Source of the DNA: Oscillospiraceae bacterium
Lineage (GTDB): Bacteria; Bacillota; Clostridia; Oscillospirales; Acutalibacteraceae
Assembly: GCA_022508705.1 (NCBI GenBank)
Contig: JAFLUO010000009.1
Span: forward strand, 1 to 7,071
Length of the DNA: 7,071 nt
Reading direction: 5' to 3'
Positions 1 through 5,341 of the stretch are shown one piece after another; within the stretch, counting starts at the first letter, position 1, and each line of letters starts with the position of its first letter. A program made the translations under genes and the position numbers. The notes under the pieces are model-generated. The model worked only from the letters and a program-made list of their open reading frames with translations, searched no databases and was not told the origin of the DNA.

Positions 1-51
1 ATTACCACACGCCCCTCAAACGTGCGCGTCTGCCGATTCCGCCACTCTCGC
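1..51 (-). tRNA. tRNA-Leu (anticodon GAG), 3' part cut by the window edge
   Basis: Read on the minus strand from position 51, the sequence starts with a seven-base acceptor strand GCGAGAG. It continues with a D-arm (GCG pairing with CGC, with the conserved GG in the loop). The anticodon stem CACGT pairs with GCGTG (including one T-G pair) around the loop TTGAGGG. The anticodon GAG at positions 17-15 reads CUC/CUU leucine codons, and the GCGAGAG...GGCGGAAT start is typical of bacterial tRNA-Leu. The long class II variable arm begins just before the window edge. The T arm, the acceptor 3' strand and any encoded CCA are outside the window, so completeness cannot be judged. It lies downstream of cca on the same strand but has its own promoter. 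Confidence 0.9.
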
Positions 52-83
52 AAATGTTTATGCCGTTCTTAGACAGCAAAAGA

Positions 84-112
84 ATTATATCAAAACACTT
101 TCGCACTGTCAA
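84..112 (-). promoter_or_regulatory. Consensus sigma-70/sigma-A promoter for tRNA-Leu
   Basis: On the minus strand a perfect -35 box TTGACA (112-107) is followed by a 17-base spacer and a perfect -10 box TATAAT (89-84). The expected transcription start is near position 77, giving a leader of about 25 bases before the mature tRNA 5' end at 51. Such an ideal promoter fits a stable RNA gene. The -35 box and most of the spacer lie inside an inverted repeat (92-119), annotated separately. Confidence 0.92.
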
Positions 113-119
113 GTGTTTT
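92..119. repeat. Inverted repeat overlapping the tRNA promoter
   Basis: AAAACACTT (92-100) and AAGTGTTTT (111-119) are perfect 9-base complementary arms around a 10-base centre. The element covers the -35 box and most of the spacer of the tRNA-Leu promoter. It also lies downstream of the cca stop codon, where in RNA it could form an AT-rich hairpin followed by U residues on either strand. It could therefore be a weak terminator for the cca transcript, an operator, or both. The stem has only three G-C pairs, so terminator strength is doubtful. I see no better terminator between 120 and 177. Confidence 0.5.
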
Positions 120-177
120 TTAGAAATTTTTGATTTTTTATGCAAAAAACTGACTTAAAGTTCGGTTGTACCTTTGT

Positions 178-1521
178 TTATTTCAGCTTTTCGGCAAAGG
201 CTAAAAGCTCCGCTTTGTCGTTTTGTAAATCGCCGTTGAGGACTTTTTCGAGTATTTGATTTAAGATTTCACCGATTTTTTTGCCCGAAAAGCCTGAATT
301 TAAAAGGTCGTTGCCGTTTATTCGGAGGTCTTTGAGCGTCAGGCATTCGCCACTATCGGTAATTTCAAAAATCATTCTTTCACATTGACCGTAAAAATCT
401 TTTCCGAGGAAATATTCGGGATTTTGCGCCATATTGTCACATCTTCTGATTTCCAAAAACTTTAGACTTAAATCCTTGCCGAATTTTGACACAATGCGCC
501 TTATGCGCTTTTGTGACGGATTTTTCATATCCTCACACATAAACGGAATGTCGTGATACTTAATAAGCGTTAAAATCTCTTGCTTTTCTGCATTTGAAAA
601 ACGCAGGTCTGTCAAAATCTTACCCGCAATTTCAATGCTTTCTGCAGCGTGGCACTTAAAGTGCATTTCGCCTTTTTCGTCAAATTTTGCAGTTTTGGGT
701 TTGCCGATGTCGTGCAATAACAACGCCATACGGATATTTGCGTCTTCTATCGCATTTGAAAGCGCTTTGACGGAATGTGTGTAAACATCGAAAACATGGT
801 GCCTGTTGTGTTGCTCAAAGTCGAATTCGCACTCAATTTCGGGAATACAAACCGCAATAATATCTCTGTATTCAAGCAAAACCTTTTCTGCATTTTTGCC
901 GTTTATAAGCTTTAAAAGCTCTTCTCTTTTCCGCTCGGCAGAAATATTTTTAAGCAGTTCTTTGGTTTCCCTTAGCGCATTTTCGGTATTCTCTTCAATT
1001 TTAAATCCCAGAACCGATGCAAACCGAATTGCACGCAAAATTCTGAGTGCATCCTCGGAAAATCTTTCCTGCGGCACGCCTATTGCACGAATAATTTTTC
1101 TTTCAATATCAGCCTTTCCGCCCACTTCGTCACGGATTTCGCCGTCTATTGACACCCCTATTCCGTTTATGGTGAAATCACGGCGCAAAACGTCGTCGGA
1201 AAAATTTTTAGAAAACGAAACGCTGTCGGGGCGGCGGTTGTCGCTGTAAGCACTCTCACAGCGGTACGTTGTGATTTCAATAGGCTCGCCGTCTATGAGA
1301 ACCGTCACCGTGCCGTGCCGAATTCCTGTGTCAATTACACGGAAACTGCTAAAAACCCCACGAACTTCTTCGGGGGTTGCGTTAGTTGTAATGTCTTTGT
1401 CGCCTAAGTCCACGTTCATTAAAAAATCACGCACACTGCCGCCGACAAGATAGGACTCAAATCCGCTGTTTTGGAGCATTTTGAGAGCCAAAACAGCGGA
1501 AGAACCGAACTCTTCAAGCAT
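178..1521 (-). CDS. cca: CCA tRNA nucleotidyltransferase (CCA-adding enzyme) with HD domain
   Basis: This 447-residue protein adds or repairs the 3'-terminal CCA of tRNAs using CTP and ATP. The N-terminal class II nucleotidyltransferase head shows GGSVRD (residues 27-32), the metal-binding pair D41/D43 in GDKDIT, and RRDFTING (113-120). The nucleotide-selecting EDALRILR helix is at 156-163. An HD domain follows, with H249, H270-D271, H291 and D362 as likely metal ligands. The C-terminal NGNDLL...IGEIL segment (402-420) is the tRNA-binding tail usual for the family. Length matches HD-containing clostridial enzymes. The ATG start is supported by AGAGG nine bases upstream, and it overlaps the end of the TSCPD gene by 8 bases, implying coupling. 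The related poly(A) polymerase is a possible misannotation, but that enzyme is not expected in this lineage. It is the last protein gene before tRNA-Leu. Confidence 0.95.
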   Translation of the reverse strand: MLEEFGSSAVLALKMLQNSGFESYLVGGSVRDFLMNVDLGDKDITTNATPEEVRGVFSSFRVIDTGIRHGTVTVLIDGEPIEITTYRCESAYSDNRRPDSVSFSKNFSDDVLRRDFTINGIGVSIDGEIRDEVGGKADIERKIIRAIGVPQERFSEDALRILRAIRFASVLGFKIEENTENALRETKELLKNISAERKREELLKLINGKNAEKVLLEYRDIIAVCIPEIECEFDFEQHNRHHVFDVYTHSVKALSNAIEDANIRMALLLHDIGKPKTAKFDEKGEMHFKCHAAESIEIAGKILTDLRFSNAEKQEILTLIKYHDIPFMCEDMKNPSQKRIRRIVSKFGKDLSLKFLEIRRCDNMAQNPEYFLGKDFYGQCERMIFEITDSGECLTLKDLRINGNDLLNSGFSGKKIGEILNQILEKVLNGDLQNDKAELLAFAEKLK

Positions 1522-1771
1522 TTTTAAGAGCCTCTTTTAAAGCAGTGGCTAATTGGTCGGGGCAGGACGTAGTCTTAAATCCGCATTTAATTCCCTCAAG
1601 TCTTTTAATAACGTCCTCGGCCTTTTGACCCTCGGCAAGGCTTGAAACGCCTTTAAGATTTCCGTTACAGCCCCCTTGGAACGAAATGTTTTTTACAATG
1701 CCGTCCTCAAGATCAAAGACTATCTCTCTTGAGCAGGTGCCGTTTGTTCTGTACGTGTATTTCATAAGCAT
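1514..1771 (-). CDS. TSCPD domain-containing small protein (TIGR03905-like)
   Basis: This 85-residue protein carries the diagnostic TSCPDQLA motif (68-75), preceded by CGFK. Four cysteines (13, 35, 63, 70) are spaced as in the TSCPD family. A metal-binding role is plausible, because the domain also occurs at the C-terminus of some vitamin B12-dependent ribonucleotide reductases, but the function of stand-alone copies is not established. The first ATG (1771-1769) has GAGAGG five bases upstream. A second in-frame ATG two codons later (1765) would begin MKYTYR, as I recall for homologues, but its spacing is 11 bases. I kept the first. The gene begins 12 bases after rsmA and overlaps cca by 8 bases, so it belongs to the same transcription unit. 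Confidence 0.88.
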   Translation of the reverse strand: MLMKYTYRTNGTCSREIVFDLEDGIVKNISFQGGCNGNLKGVSSLAEGQKAEDVIKRLEGIKCGFKTTSCPDQLATALKEALKNA

Positions 1772-1783
1772 ATGTTCCTCTCT

Positions 1784-2665
1784 TTATTTTTTGATTTTTT
1801 CAATTTCATTTGAAAGGCGGACAAGCTCTTCCATTGTAAGCGCTTCCGCCCGCGCGGACTCAGACAGCTCCGCATTATTCAAGGCAAGGGCTATTGCAGT
1901 TTTATCAAGCCCCAAGCCGTTTGAAAGGGAGTTAAGCACAGTTTTTCTGCGCTGGCCGAACGCCGCTTTGACCGTTTTAAAAAACAGCGGAACATTTGAA
2001 ACGCCGTAATCCTCACGCTTTGTCAGGTCAAGGCAAATAACACAACTGTCCACATTGGGGCTTGGCACGAAAGAAGATCTCGGAACGTCAAAAACCTTCT
2101 CTGCGCTGGCATAATATTTAACCGCAACCGTAACTGCGCCTGCATCTCTTGACCCGACCTTTGCCGTCAGTCTTTCTCCTGCTTCCTTTTGCACCATAAC
2201 AATGATTTTGTTTATGGGTAACTCCTCTTCAAGCAGCCGCATAATAACGGGGGACGTGATGTAATAGGGTAAATTGGCGCAAACAACCACGTCCATACCG
2301 TCAAAATTTTCCGCTATGAGTTTGTGTAGATCTATTTTTAATATGTCCCCGTGAACGAGCTTTAAATTGTCGTAGCCTGCAAGGGTTTCATTTAATATGG
2401 GGAAAAGTCCTTCGTCTAATTCAACGCAAACTACTTTTTCGGCTCGGTCGAGCAGTTCTTTCGTAAGAACGCCAACTCCTGCACCGATTTCAATAACTCC
2501 GATCGCACGGCTTGCACCTTTGATTGCCTCTTTCGCCATAGCAGGGCAAACCGCAGGGTCAGTTAAAAAGTTCTGACCCAATGATTTTTTAAACGTCACG
2601 CCGTGGCGGTTCATAACGCTTTTAATAACTGTTATGTCCGTTAAACTGAATTTGAATTTATCCAA
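1784..2665 (-). CDS. rsmA: 16S rRNA (adenine1518-N6/adenine1519-N6)-dimethyltransferase RsmA (KsgA)
   Basis: The product uses S-adenosylmethionine to dimethylate two adjacent adenosines in helix 45 of 16S rRNA late in 30S assembly. Loss of the enzyme gives kasugamycin resistance in other bacteria. In the 293-residue product, KKSLGQNFL (26-34) precedes the SAM-binding motif I VIEIGAGVGVLT (57-68). The acidic residue E82 ends strand 2, HGDILKID is at 105-112, and the catalytic motif NLPYYITSP spans 131-139. PSPNVDS and AAFGQRRKTVLNSL complete the family signature. The start is a TTG (2665-2663), supported by AAGGAA seven bases upstream and by N-terminal length comparable with relatives. It overlaps the aminotransferase stop by 8 bases, so translation is probably coupled. 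The TSCPD gene follows after 12 bases. Confidence 0.96.
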   Translation of the reverse strand: MDKFKFSLTDITVIKSVMNRHGVTFKKSLGQNFLTDPAVCPAMAKEAIKGASRAIGVIEIGAGVGVLTKELLDRAEKVVCVELDEGLFPILNETLAGYDNLKLVHGDILKIDLHKLIAENFDGMDVVVCANLPYYITSPVIMRLLEEELPINKIIVMVQKEAGERLTAKVGSRDAGAVTVAVKYYASAEKVFDVPRSSFVPSPNVDSCVICLDLTKREDYGVSNVPLFFKTVKAAFGQRRKTVLNSLSNGLGLDKTAIALALNNAELSESARAEALTMEELVRLSNEIEKIKK

Positions 2666-3848
2666 TGAAGCTTTCCTTAACCTTTTCCAAAATGTCCATA
2701 CCTTTAACGATTTGCTCGTCAGAGGGAGTTGAGAAATTCATTCTGAAACAGTCCTCCGCGTCGCCGCTGTTAACCGCAAACGCCGTGCCAGGAACAACGG
2801 CGAGCTTATTTTCAACGCATTTACCTACAAAATCAAGCATTTTAACCGTTTCGGGGAGCTTGCACCATACGAAAAGACCACCTTCGGGGCGAGTGAACTT
2901 AACAAAATCGCCAAGCTTTTCTTCCGTAAGGTCGCACATGAGATTTAACTTTCTTCTGTAAATACTGCGGCTTTTTTCAAGGTGCGCGTGAAGGTCTGTG
3001 CTTTGGAGCCAATCGTAAACAAGGAGCTGTGAGAACATTGTTGAATGTGTGTCCGCCGCCTGCTTGCCAACCGTCATTTTAGCAATAACCTCTTTGGGAG
3101 CGCAAACGTAGCCCATACGAATACCAGGGGCAAGCACCTTTGAAAATGAGCCTGCATAGCAAACAATGCCCTCGGTGTCCATACTCTTAATTGACGGGAG
3201 AGCCTCGCCTGCAACGCGGGTGTCACCGTAGGGGTCGTCTTCCAAAATCATAACGCCGTAGTGCGATGCTAATTCATAAAGCTTTTTTCTTTTTTCAAGG
3301 CTCATTGTAGCGCCCGTCGGGTTCTGGAAATTCGGAATTGTATAAATAAATTTAGCTTTTTCGCAATGTTTAAGGACTTCTTCAAGTGCATCTGTATCCA
3401 TTCCATCGGCTTCCACGGGAACGCCTTGCAACTTACAGCCGTATGAACGGAAACAGTTAAGGGAGCCTATGAATGAGGGAGCCTCGCAGATAACCGTGTC
3501 ACCGAAATTGCAGAAAACCTTTGTCATCAAATCCATAATTTGCGTAGCGCCTGAGGTTATGATGATTTCGTCATTTTCCGAGCCTATGTTTTTGTCCGCC
3601 TTCAAAATCTCTTTAATTTTCTCACGCAACGGGGCGTAGCCTTCCGTAATGCCGTATTGCAAAGCGAGAATTGGCTTTTCTTCAAAGATTTTTTGTGAAA
3701 GCGCACGAACCTCATCAATAGGGAAAGTCTCAGCATCGGGGTTGCCCGCCGCAAAGGGGATAACCGACGGGTCGGAGGTTGCTTTTAAAATTTCCCTTAT
3801 AGCCGAGGGCTTAAGGGAGGAAATTCTGTCTGAAAAAATATAGTCCAT
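2658..3848 (-). CDS. PLP-dependent class I/II aminotransferase (fold type I)
   Basis: This cytoplasmic aminotransferase resembles the 2-aminoadipate/aromatic and MocR-like catalytic family but lacks an N-terminal GntR helix-turn-helix. Numbering from the ATG at 3848 gives 396 residues. The PLP-binding lysine is K237 in SFSK. NPTG at 176-179 and DDPY at 204-207 contact the cofactor, APGIR around R244 holds the phosphate, and FRMNF (R369) is the substrate-carboxylate arginine. YGITEGYAPLR near residue 65 is also typical. An in-frame GTG three codons earlier (3857) lies only one base from AAGGA, whereas the ATG sits 10 bases from it, so I prefer the ATG. Substrate cannot be told from sequence. 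It is the first gene of the housekeeping operon, directly behind a good promoter, and overlaps rsmA by 8 bases. Confidence 0.93.
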   Translation of the reverse strand: MDYIFSDRISSLKPSAIREILKATSDPSVIPFAAGNPDAETFPIDEVRALSQKIFEEKPILALQYGITEGYAPLREKIKEILKADKNIGSENDEIIITSGATQIMDLMTKVFCNFGDTVICEAPSFIGSLNCFRSYGCKLQGVPVEADGMDTDALEEVLKHCEKAKFIYTIPNFQNPTGATMSLEKRKKLYELASHYGVMILEDDPYGDTRVAGEALPSIKSMDTEGIVCYAGSFSKVLAPGIRMGYVCAPKEVIAKMTVGKQAADTHSTMFSQLLVYDWLQSTDLHAHLEKSRSIYRRKLNLMCDLTEEKLGDFVKFTRPEGGLFVWCKLPETVKMLDFVGKCVENKLAVVPGTAFAVNSGDAEDCFRMNFSTPSDEQIVKGMDILEKVKESFIG

Positions 3849-3881
3849 ATTCAGCACATCCTTGAAAGTAAATATGGAAAT

Positions 3882-3910
3882 ATTTTAACATAAAAATGTT
3901 AGGTTTTCAA
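3882..3910 (-). promoter_or_regulatory. Sigma-70/sigma-A promoter for the aminotransferase-rsmA-TSCPD-cca operon
   Basis: On the minus strand TTGAAA (3910-3905), a 17-base spacer and TAAAAT (3887-3882) form a near-consensus promoter. The predicted start lies near 3875, giving a 5' leader of about 27 bases before the preferred ATG at 3848. The spacer contains a small palindrome (3886-3901). The promoter lies about 30 bases beyond the last phage-type gene, so it can make the housekeeping genes independent of that module. Confidence 0.8.
3886..3901. repeat. Short palindrome in the promoter spacer
   Basis: TAACAT (3886-3891) and ATGTTA (3896-3901) are perfect 6-base arms around AAAA. The element sits between the -35 and -10 boxes of the operon promoter and overlaps the edge of the -10 box. 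It could be an operator for a small dimeric repressor. AT-rich palindromes of this size also occur by chance, so the role is only suggested. Confidence 0.3.
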
Positions 3911-3940
3911 TATGCTGAGAGGGTTTATTCACCTACAATA

Positions 3941-4399
3941 TCACCCAATTGGGTTGGGGACTACAACTTCGCTGCGGTATATACCTATCGTTGTTTCAAA
4001 AACGAATTCGGTTTTTGCCACAAGGCATTGAGTATCACGGGAATATGAGGTGCTCAAAAGCTTTGATTCGCAAAGTAAAGAGTCCTTTTCCTCAAAAAGG
4101 CAGTCAAAAATGTCGTCAAATGCGCTGACGCATCCTGCCGTTCCCTGTGAATAAGGCACATAAAGATTTATTCCCACGGTAACCGCAAGATTTCTGTTTT
4201 CCGTGTCCACCTTAACGTTATCGTTAACGCTGGAGATTCGTTCGGAAACAGTGCATTTTTTTACTCCCACAGCAGCAATTATTTTGCTGACGGGAACGTC
4301 TTTTATGCTGCTTTCGTGGGCGAGAACAAGTTCCATTTTACTGCTCAATGGTTGAAGTATTTTCATAACGTCATTGCAAAAGCTGGTACAATAACCCAT
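3941..4399 (-). CDS. Probable phage tail terminator / tail-completion protein
   Basis: I do not recognise this 152-residue protein by a diagnostic motif. The assignment rests on position and overall pattern. It is the third full-size gene after the capsid, where siphophages of the HK97/SPP1 type place the tail terminator. It has the alpha/beta look of that family: an N-terminal helix, a strand-rich centre LAVTVGINLYVPY (71-83), the helix GCVSAFDDIFDCLF (89-102) and a late strand FVFETTIGIY (132-141). Seven cysteines (4, 8, 49, 90, 100, 110, 125) are many for a virion protein. The ATG at 4399 has GGTGA four bases upstream, an ideal placement. A later ATG (M12) has no ribosome binding site. A tail-tube gene would be expected next, but the aminotransferase promoter follows instead. 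Confidence 0.5.
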   Translation of the reverse strand: MGYCTSFCNDVMKILQPLSSKMELVLAHESSIKDVPVSKIIAAVGVKKCTVSERISSVNDNVKVDTENRNLAVTVGINLYVPYSQGTAGCVSAFDDIFDCLFEEKDSLLCESKLLSTSYSRDTQCLVAKTEFVFETTIGIYRSEVVVPNPIG

Positions 4400-4413
4400 A
4401 TATTCACCGTTTG

Positions 4414-4434
4414 CTTTAAGTGTTTCACTTAAAG
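4414..4434. repeat. Perfect inverted repeat upstream of the tail-terminator-like gene
   Basis: CTTTAAGTG (4414-4422) and CACTTAAAG (4426-4434) are perfect 9-base arms around a 3-base loop. The hairpin ends five bases before the GGTGA ribosome binding site of the 3941-4399 gene. On the plus strand it is followed by a pyrimidine-rich run (4436-4460), so it resembles a terminator for antisense rather than sense transcripts. On the sense mRNA it is preceded by an A/G-rich stretch. The rest of the 69-base gap (4400-4468) is AT-rich, with no supportable gene. Confidence 0.65.
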
Positions 4435-4468
4435 TATTTTTCCTTTCTTTAATATTTTTATATGTTTT

Positions 4469-4807
4469 TTACACAGGAGCTTCCGTGGTTTTTCGTATTA
4501 CAGCCCAAATGTAAAGGCATTTGTCTTGGAGCATTATTTTTTCAGCTTTATCTATTGTGTAGCGGTTACCTTCGCTGTCAACAACTCGGGCGTCAGAGCC
4601 AATCCTTGTCAAATCGTGATTTGCAGGGCCTAAATAAAGATAAACTTCGTTTTTGTTAATGCCTATTTCTGTGTATGCACCTTCAAGATAAAGCTTAGTT
4701 TTGTAGCGTAGTGGCTGAATGTGCGCTTTAAAATGTTCGCTGTTCCAAACGCTCGGCAAGGTTAAATAACAAGTCCTGCCGAATTTAAAAATTTCGTTAA
4801 CTGTCAA
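4469..4807 (-). CDS. Probable phage head-closure (stopper) protein
   Basis: This 112-residue, strand-rich protein lies directly after the gp6-like connector. That is where HK97/SPP1-type phages encode the head-closure protein (SPP1 gp16-like) that seals the portal channel and receives the tail. The C-terminal half, from YLYLGPANHDL (56-66) through VVDSEGNRYTI (75-85) to KCLYIWAVIRK (96-106), looks like the small beta-barrel of that family. A conserved-looking RYTI strand and a terminal YIWAV strand are visible. No catalytic motif is present. The start is TTG (4807-4805) with AGGTGA four bases upstream, the same spacing as in the next gene. No ATG is available near the N-terminus. The assignment rests on synteny plus fold impression, without a clear signature. 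Confidence 0.5.
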   Translation of the reverse strand: MTVNEIFKFGRTCYLTLPSVWNSEHFKAHIQPLRYKTKLYLEGAYTEIGINKNEVYLYLGPANHDLTRIGSDARVVDSEGNRYTIDKAEKIMLQDKCLYIWAVIRKTTEAPV

Positions 4808-4819
4808 TTTTTCACCTGT

Positions 4820-4851
4820 AACGGCACGGTTTGTGTTTGTGCCGTGCCGTT
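4820..4851. repeat. GC-rich inverted repeat between connector and stopper genes
   Basis: AACGGCACGG (4820-4829) and CCGTGCCGTT (4842-4851) are perfect 10-base arms around a 12-base loop. It has the strongest stem of any hairpin I found here. On the plus strand it runs straight into a T-rich pyrimidine tract, the layout of an intrinsic terminator for plus-strand transcripts, although no plus-strand gene is visible. On the sense (minus) strand it ends two bases before the AGGTGA ribosome binding site of the stopper gene. There it may affect translation or protect the 5' end of a processed mRNA. Confidence 0.7.
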
Positions 4852-4865
4852 TCTTTCTTTCTTTC
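4850..4865. repeat. (TTTC)4 tetranucleotide repeat, GAAA on the sense strand
   Basis: Four perfect TTTC units, followed by a further TTTTTC, make a pure pyrimidine tract on the plus strand. In the minus-strand mRNA this is an A/G-rich run between the connector stop codon and the hairpin. Such tracts can change length by slippage. With only four units and a non-coding position, phase variation is possible but unproven. No gene fits in this 74-base gap (4808-4881). Confidence 0.6.
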
Positions 4866-4881
4866 TTTTTCTTACTTTATA

Positions 4882-5241
4882 TCAAAATCCCTTGAAAACG
4901 AAGCCGATGTCAGTAAAGCAATCCGCCGAGGAAAAGGCATCTGCAAGGAGCTTTTCCGTGGATTCAAGTAAGGCCGAGGGTGAACGGTGAACGGTTACGT
5001 CGCCTGCCTTTAGCTGTTCAAAGCAATCGTCAAAACAACTGTTTATAAGCGCATAACGGTAAACGGTGAAGGCGGCGCAGGCGTAAACTGTCTCATCCTC
5101 TTCACCTGTAAACCCCTCTTTGAGTCTGCGCGAAAGAGTGGCGGCGCAGGCGTTGCATAGTCCCGTAATCCTTTCCTCGTCTTCAGGGTTCAGGTCAATA
5201 AGCGTTTTTACGCTTTCAAAAACGGACTGAGGGTCAATCAT
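4882..5241 (-). CDS. Phage head-tail connector protein (HK97 gp6-like)
   Basis: This 119-residue, mainly helical protein is expected to form a ring below the portal and link head to neck. The first helix region (PQSVFESVKTLIDL, 4-17) leads to NPEDEERITGLCNACAATLSRRL. Then follow the helical core ETVYACAAFTVYRYALI and the GDVTV turn (80-84) before the helix SALLESTEKLLADAF. A helical bundle followed by a G-D-V-[ST]-V stretch is typical of gp6-like connectors. Longer in-frame starts exist (TTG 5271, ATG 5262). I chose the ATG at 5241 because the first helix begins there as in relatives, and because it overlaps by 8 bases the stop codon of a small upstream gene. Six cysteines (29, 32, 55, 69, 73, 108) are unusually many. 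Confidence 0.65.
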   Translation of the reverse strand: MIDPQSVFESVKTLIDLNPEDEERITGLCNACAATLSRRLKEGFTGEEDETVYACAAFTVYRYALINSCFDDCFEQLKAGDVTVHRSPSALLESTEKLLADAFSSADCFTDIGFVFKGF

Positions 5242-5329
5242 AGTCGCAATGTGACACCGCATTCGCACCAAAAGCCATAATACAATAGCCTTTTATGTGC
5301 GGTATCATTCCTCTCTTCGTATTATTCAC
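5234..5329 (-). CDS. Small 31-residue protein between capsid and connector genes
   Basis: A GTG start (5329-5327) sits eight bases after a strong AAGGAG site (5343-5338), which overlaps the capsid gene stop codon. The 31-codon frame ends in TGA (5236-5234), overlapping the connector ATG at 5241 by 8 bases. This is the same overlap seen at two other gene junctions in the window. The product begins VNNTKRGMIPHIKG (initiator read as Met) and ends HCDYD, with two cysteines (C16, C28) and His27. It has no signal peptide and matches no family I know. It could be a real small virion or assembly protein, or a leader peptide whose translation delivers ribosomes to the connector, which has no good binding site of its own. 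The strong, otherwise unused Shine-Dalgarno is the main evidence for translation. Confidence 0.55.
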   Translation of the reverse strand: MNNTKRGMIPHIKGYCIMAFGANAVSHCDYD

Positions 5330-5341
5330 AATAATCTCTCC

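Noticed and set aside
1..51. tRNA-Leu as the attachment site of the phage-type module
   Set aside because: Four intact housekeeping genes and their own promoter separate the tRNA from the viral genes, and no integrase or repeated tRNA fragment is visible in the window.
806..1249. Plus-strand open frame of 147 codons inside cca
   Set aside because: It is antisense to the conserved catalytic and EDALR regions of Cca, has serine-rich low-complexity content and lacks a ribosome binding site. It is a coding shadow.
3943..3954. 12-base palindrome ACCCAATTGGGT at the end of the tail-terminator-like gene, as a terminator
   Set aside because: It leaves at most a 4-base stem once a loop is allowed and has no T-run after it. 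It also encodes the protein's last residues.
4363..4428. 21-codon GTG frame overlapping the tail-terminator-like start, ending in an ATGA overlap with an internal ATG
   Set aside because: Its GTG lies inside the hairpin stem and is 12 bases from the nearest Shine-Dalgarno. The annotated ATG at 4399 has an ideally spaced GGTGA, so the simpler start was kept.
4850..4873. A/G-rich run as a programmed frameshift site extending the connector
   Set aside because: The connector TGA stop lies upstream of the run, so ribosomes would terminate before reaching it.
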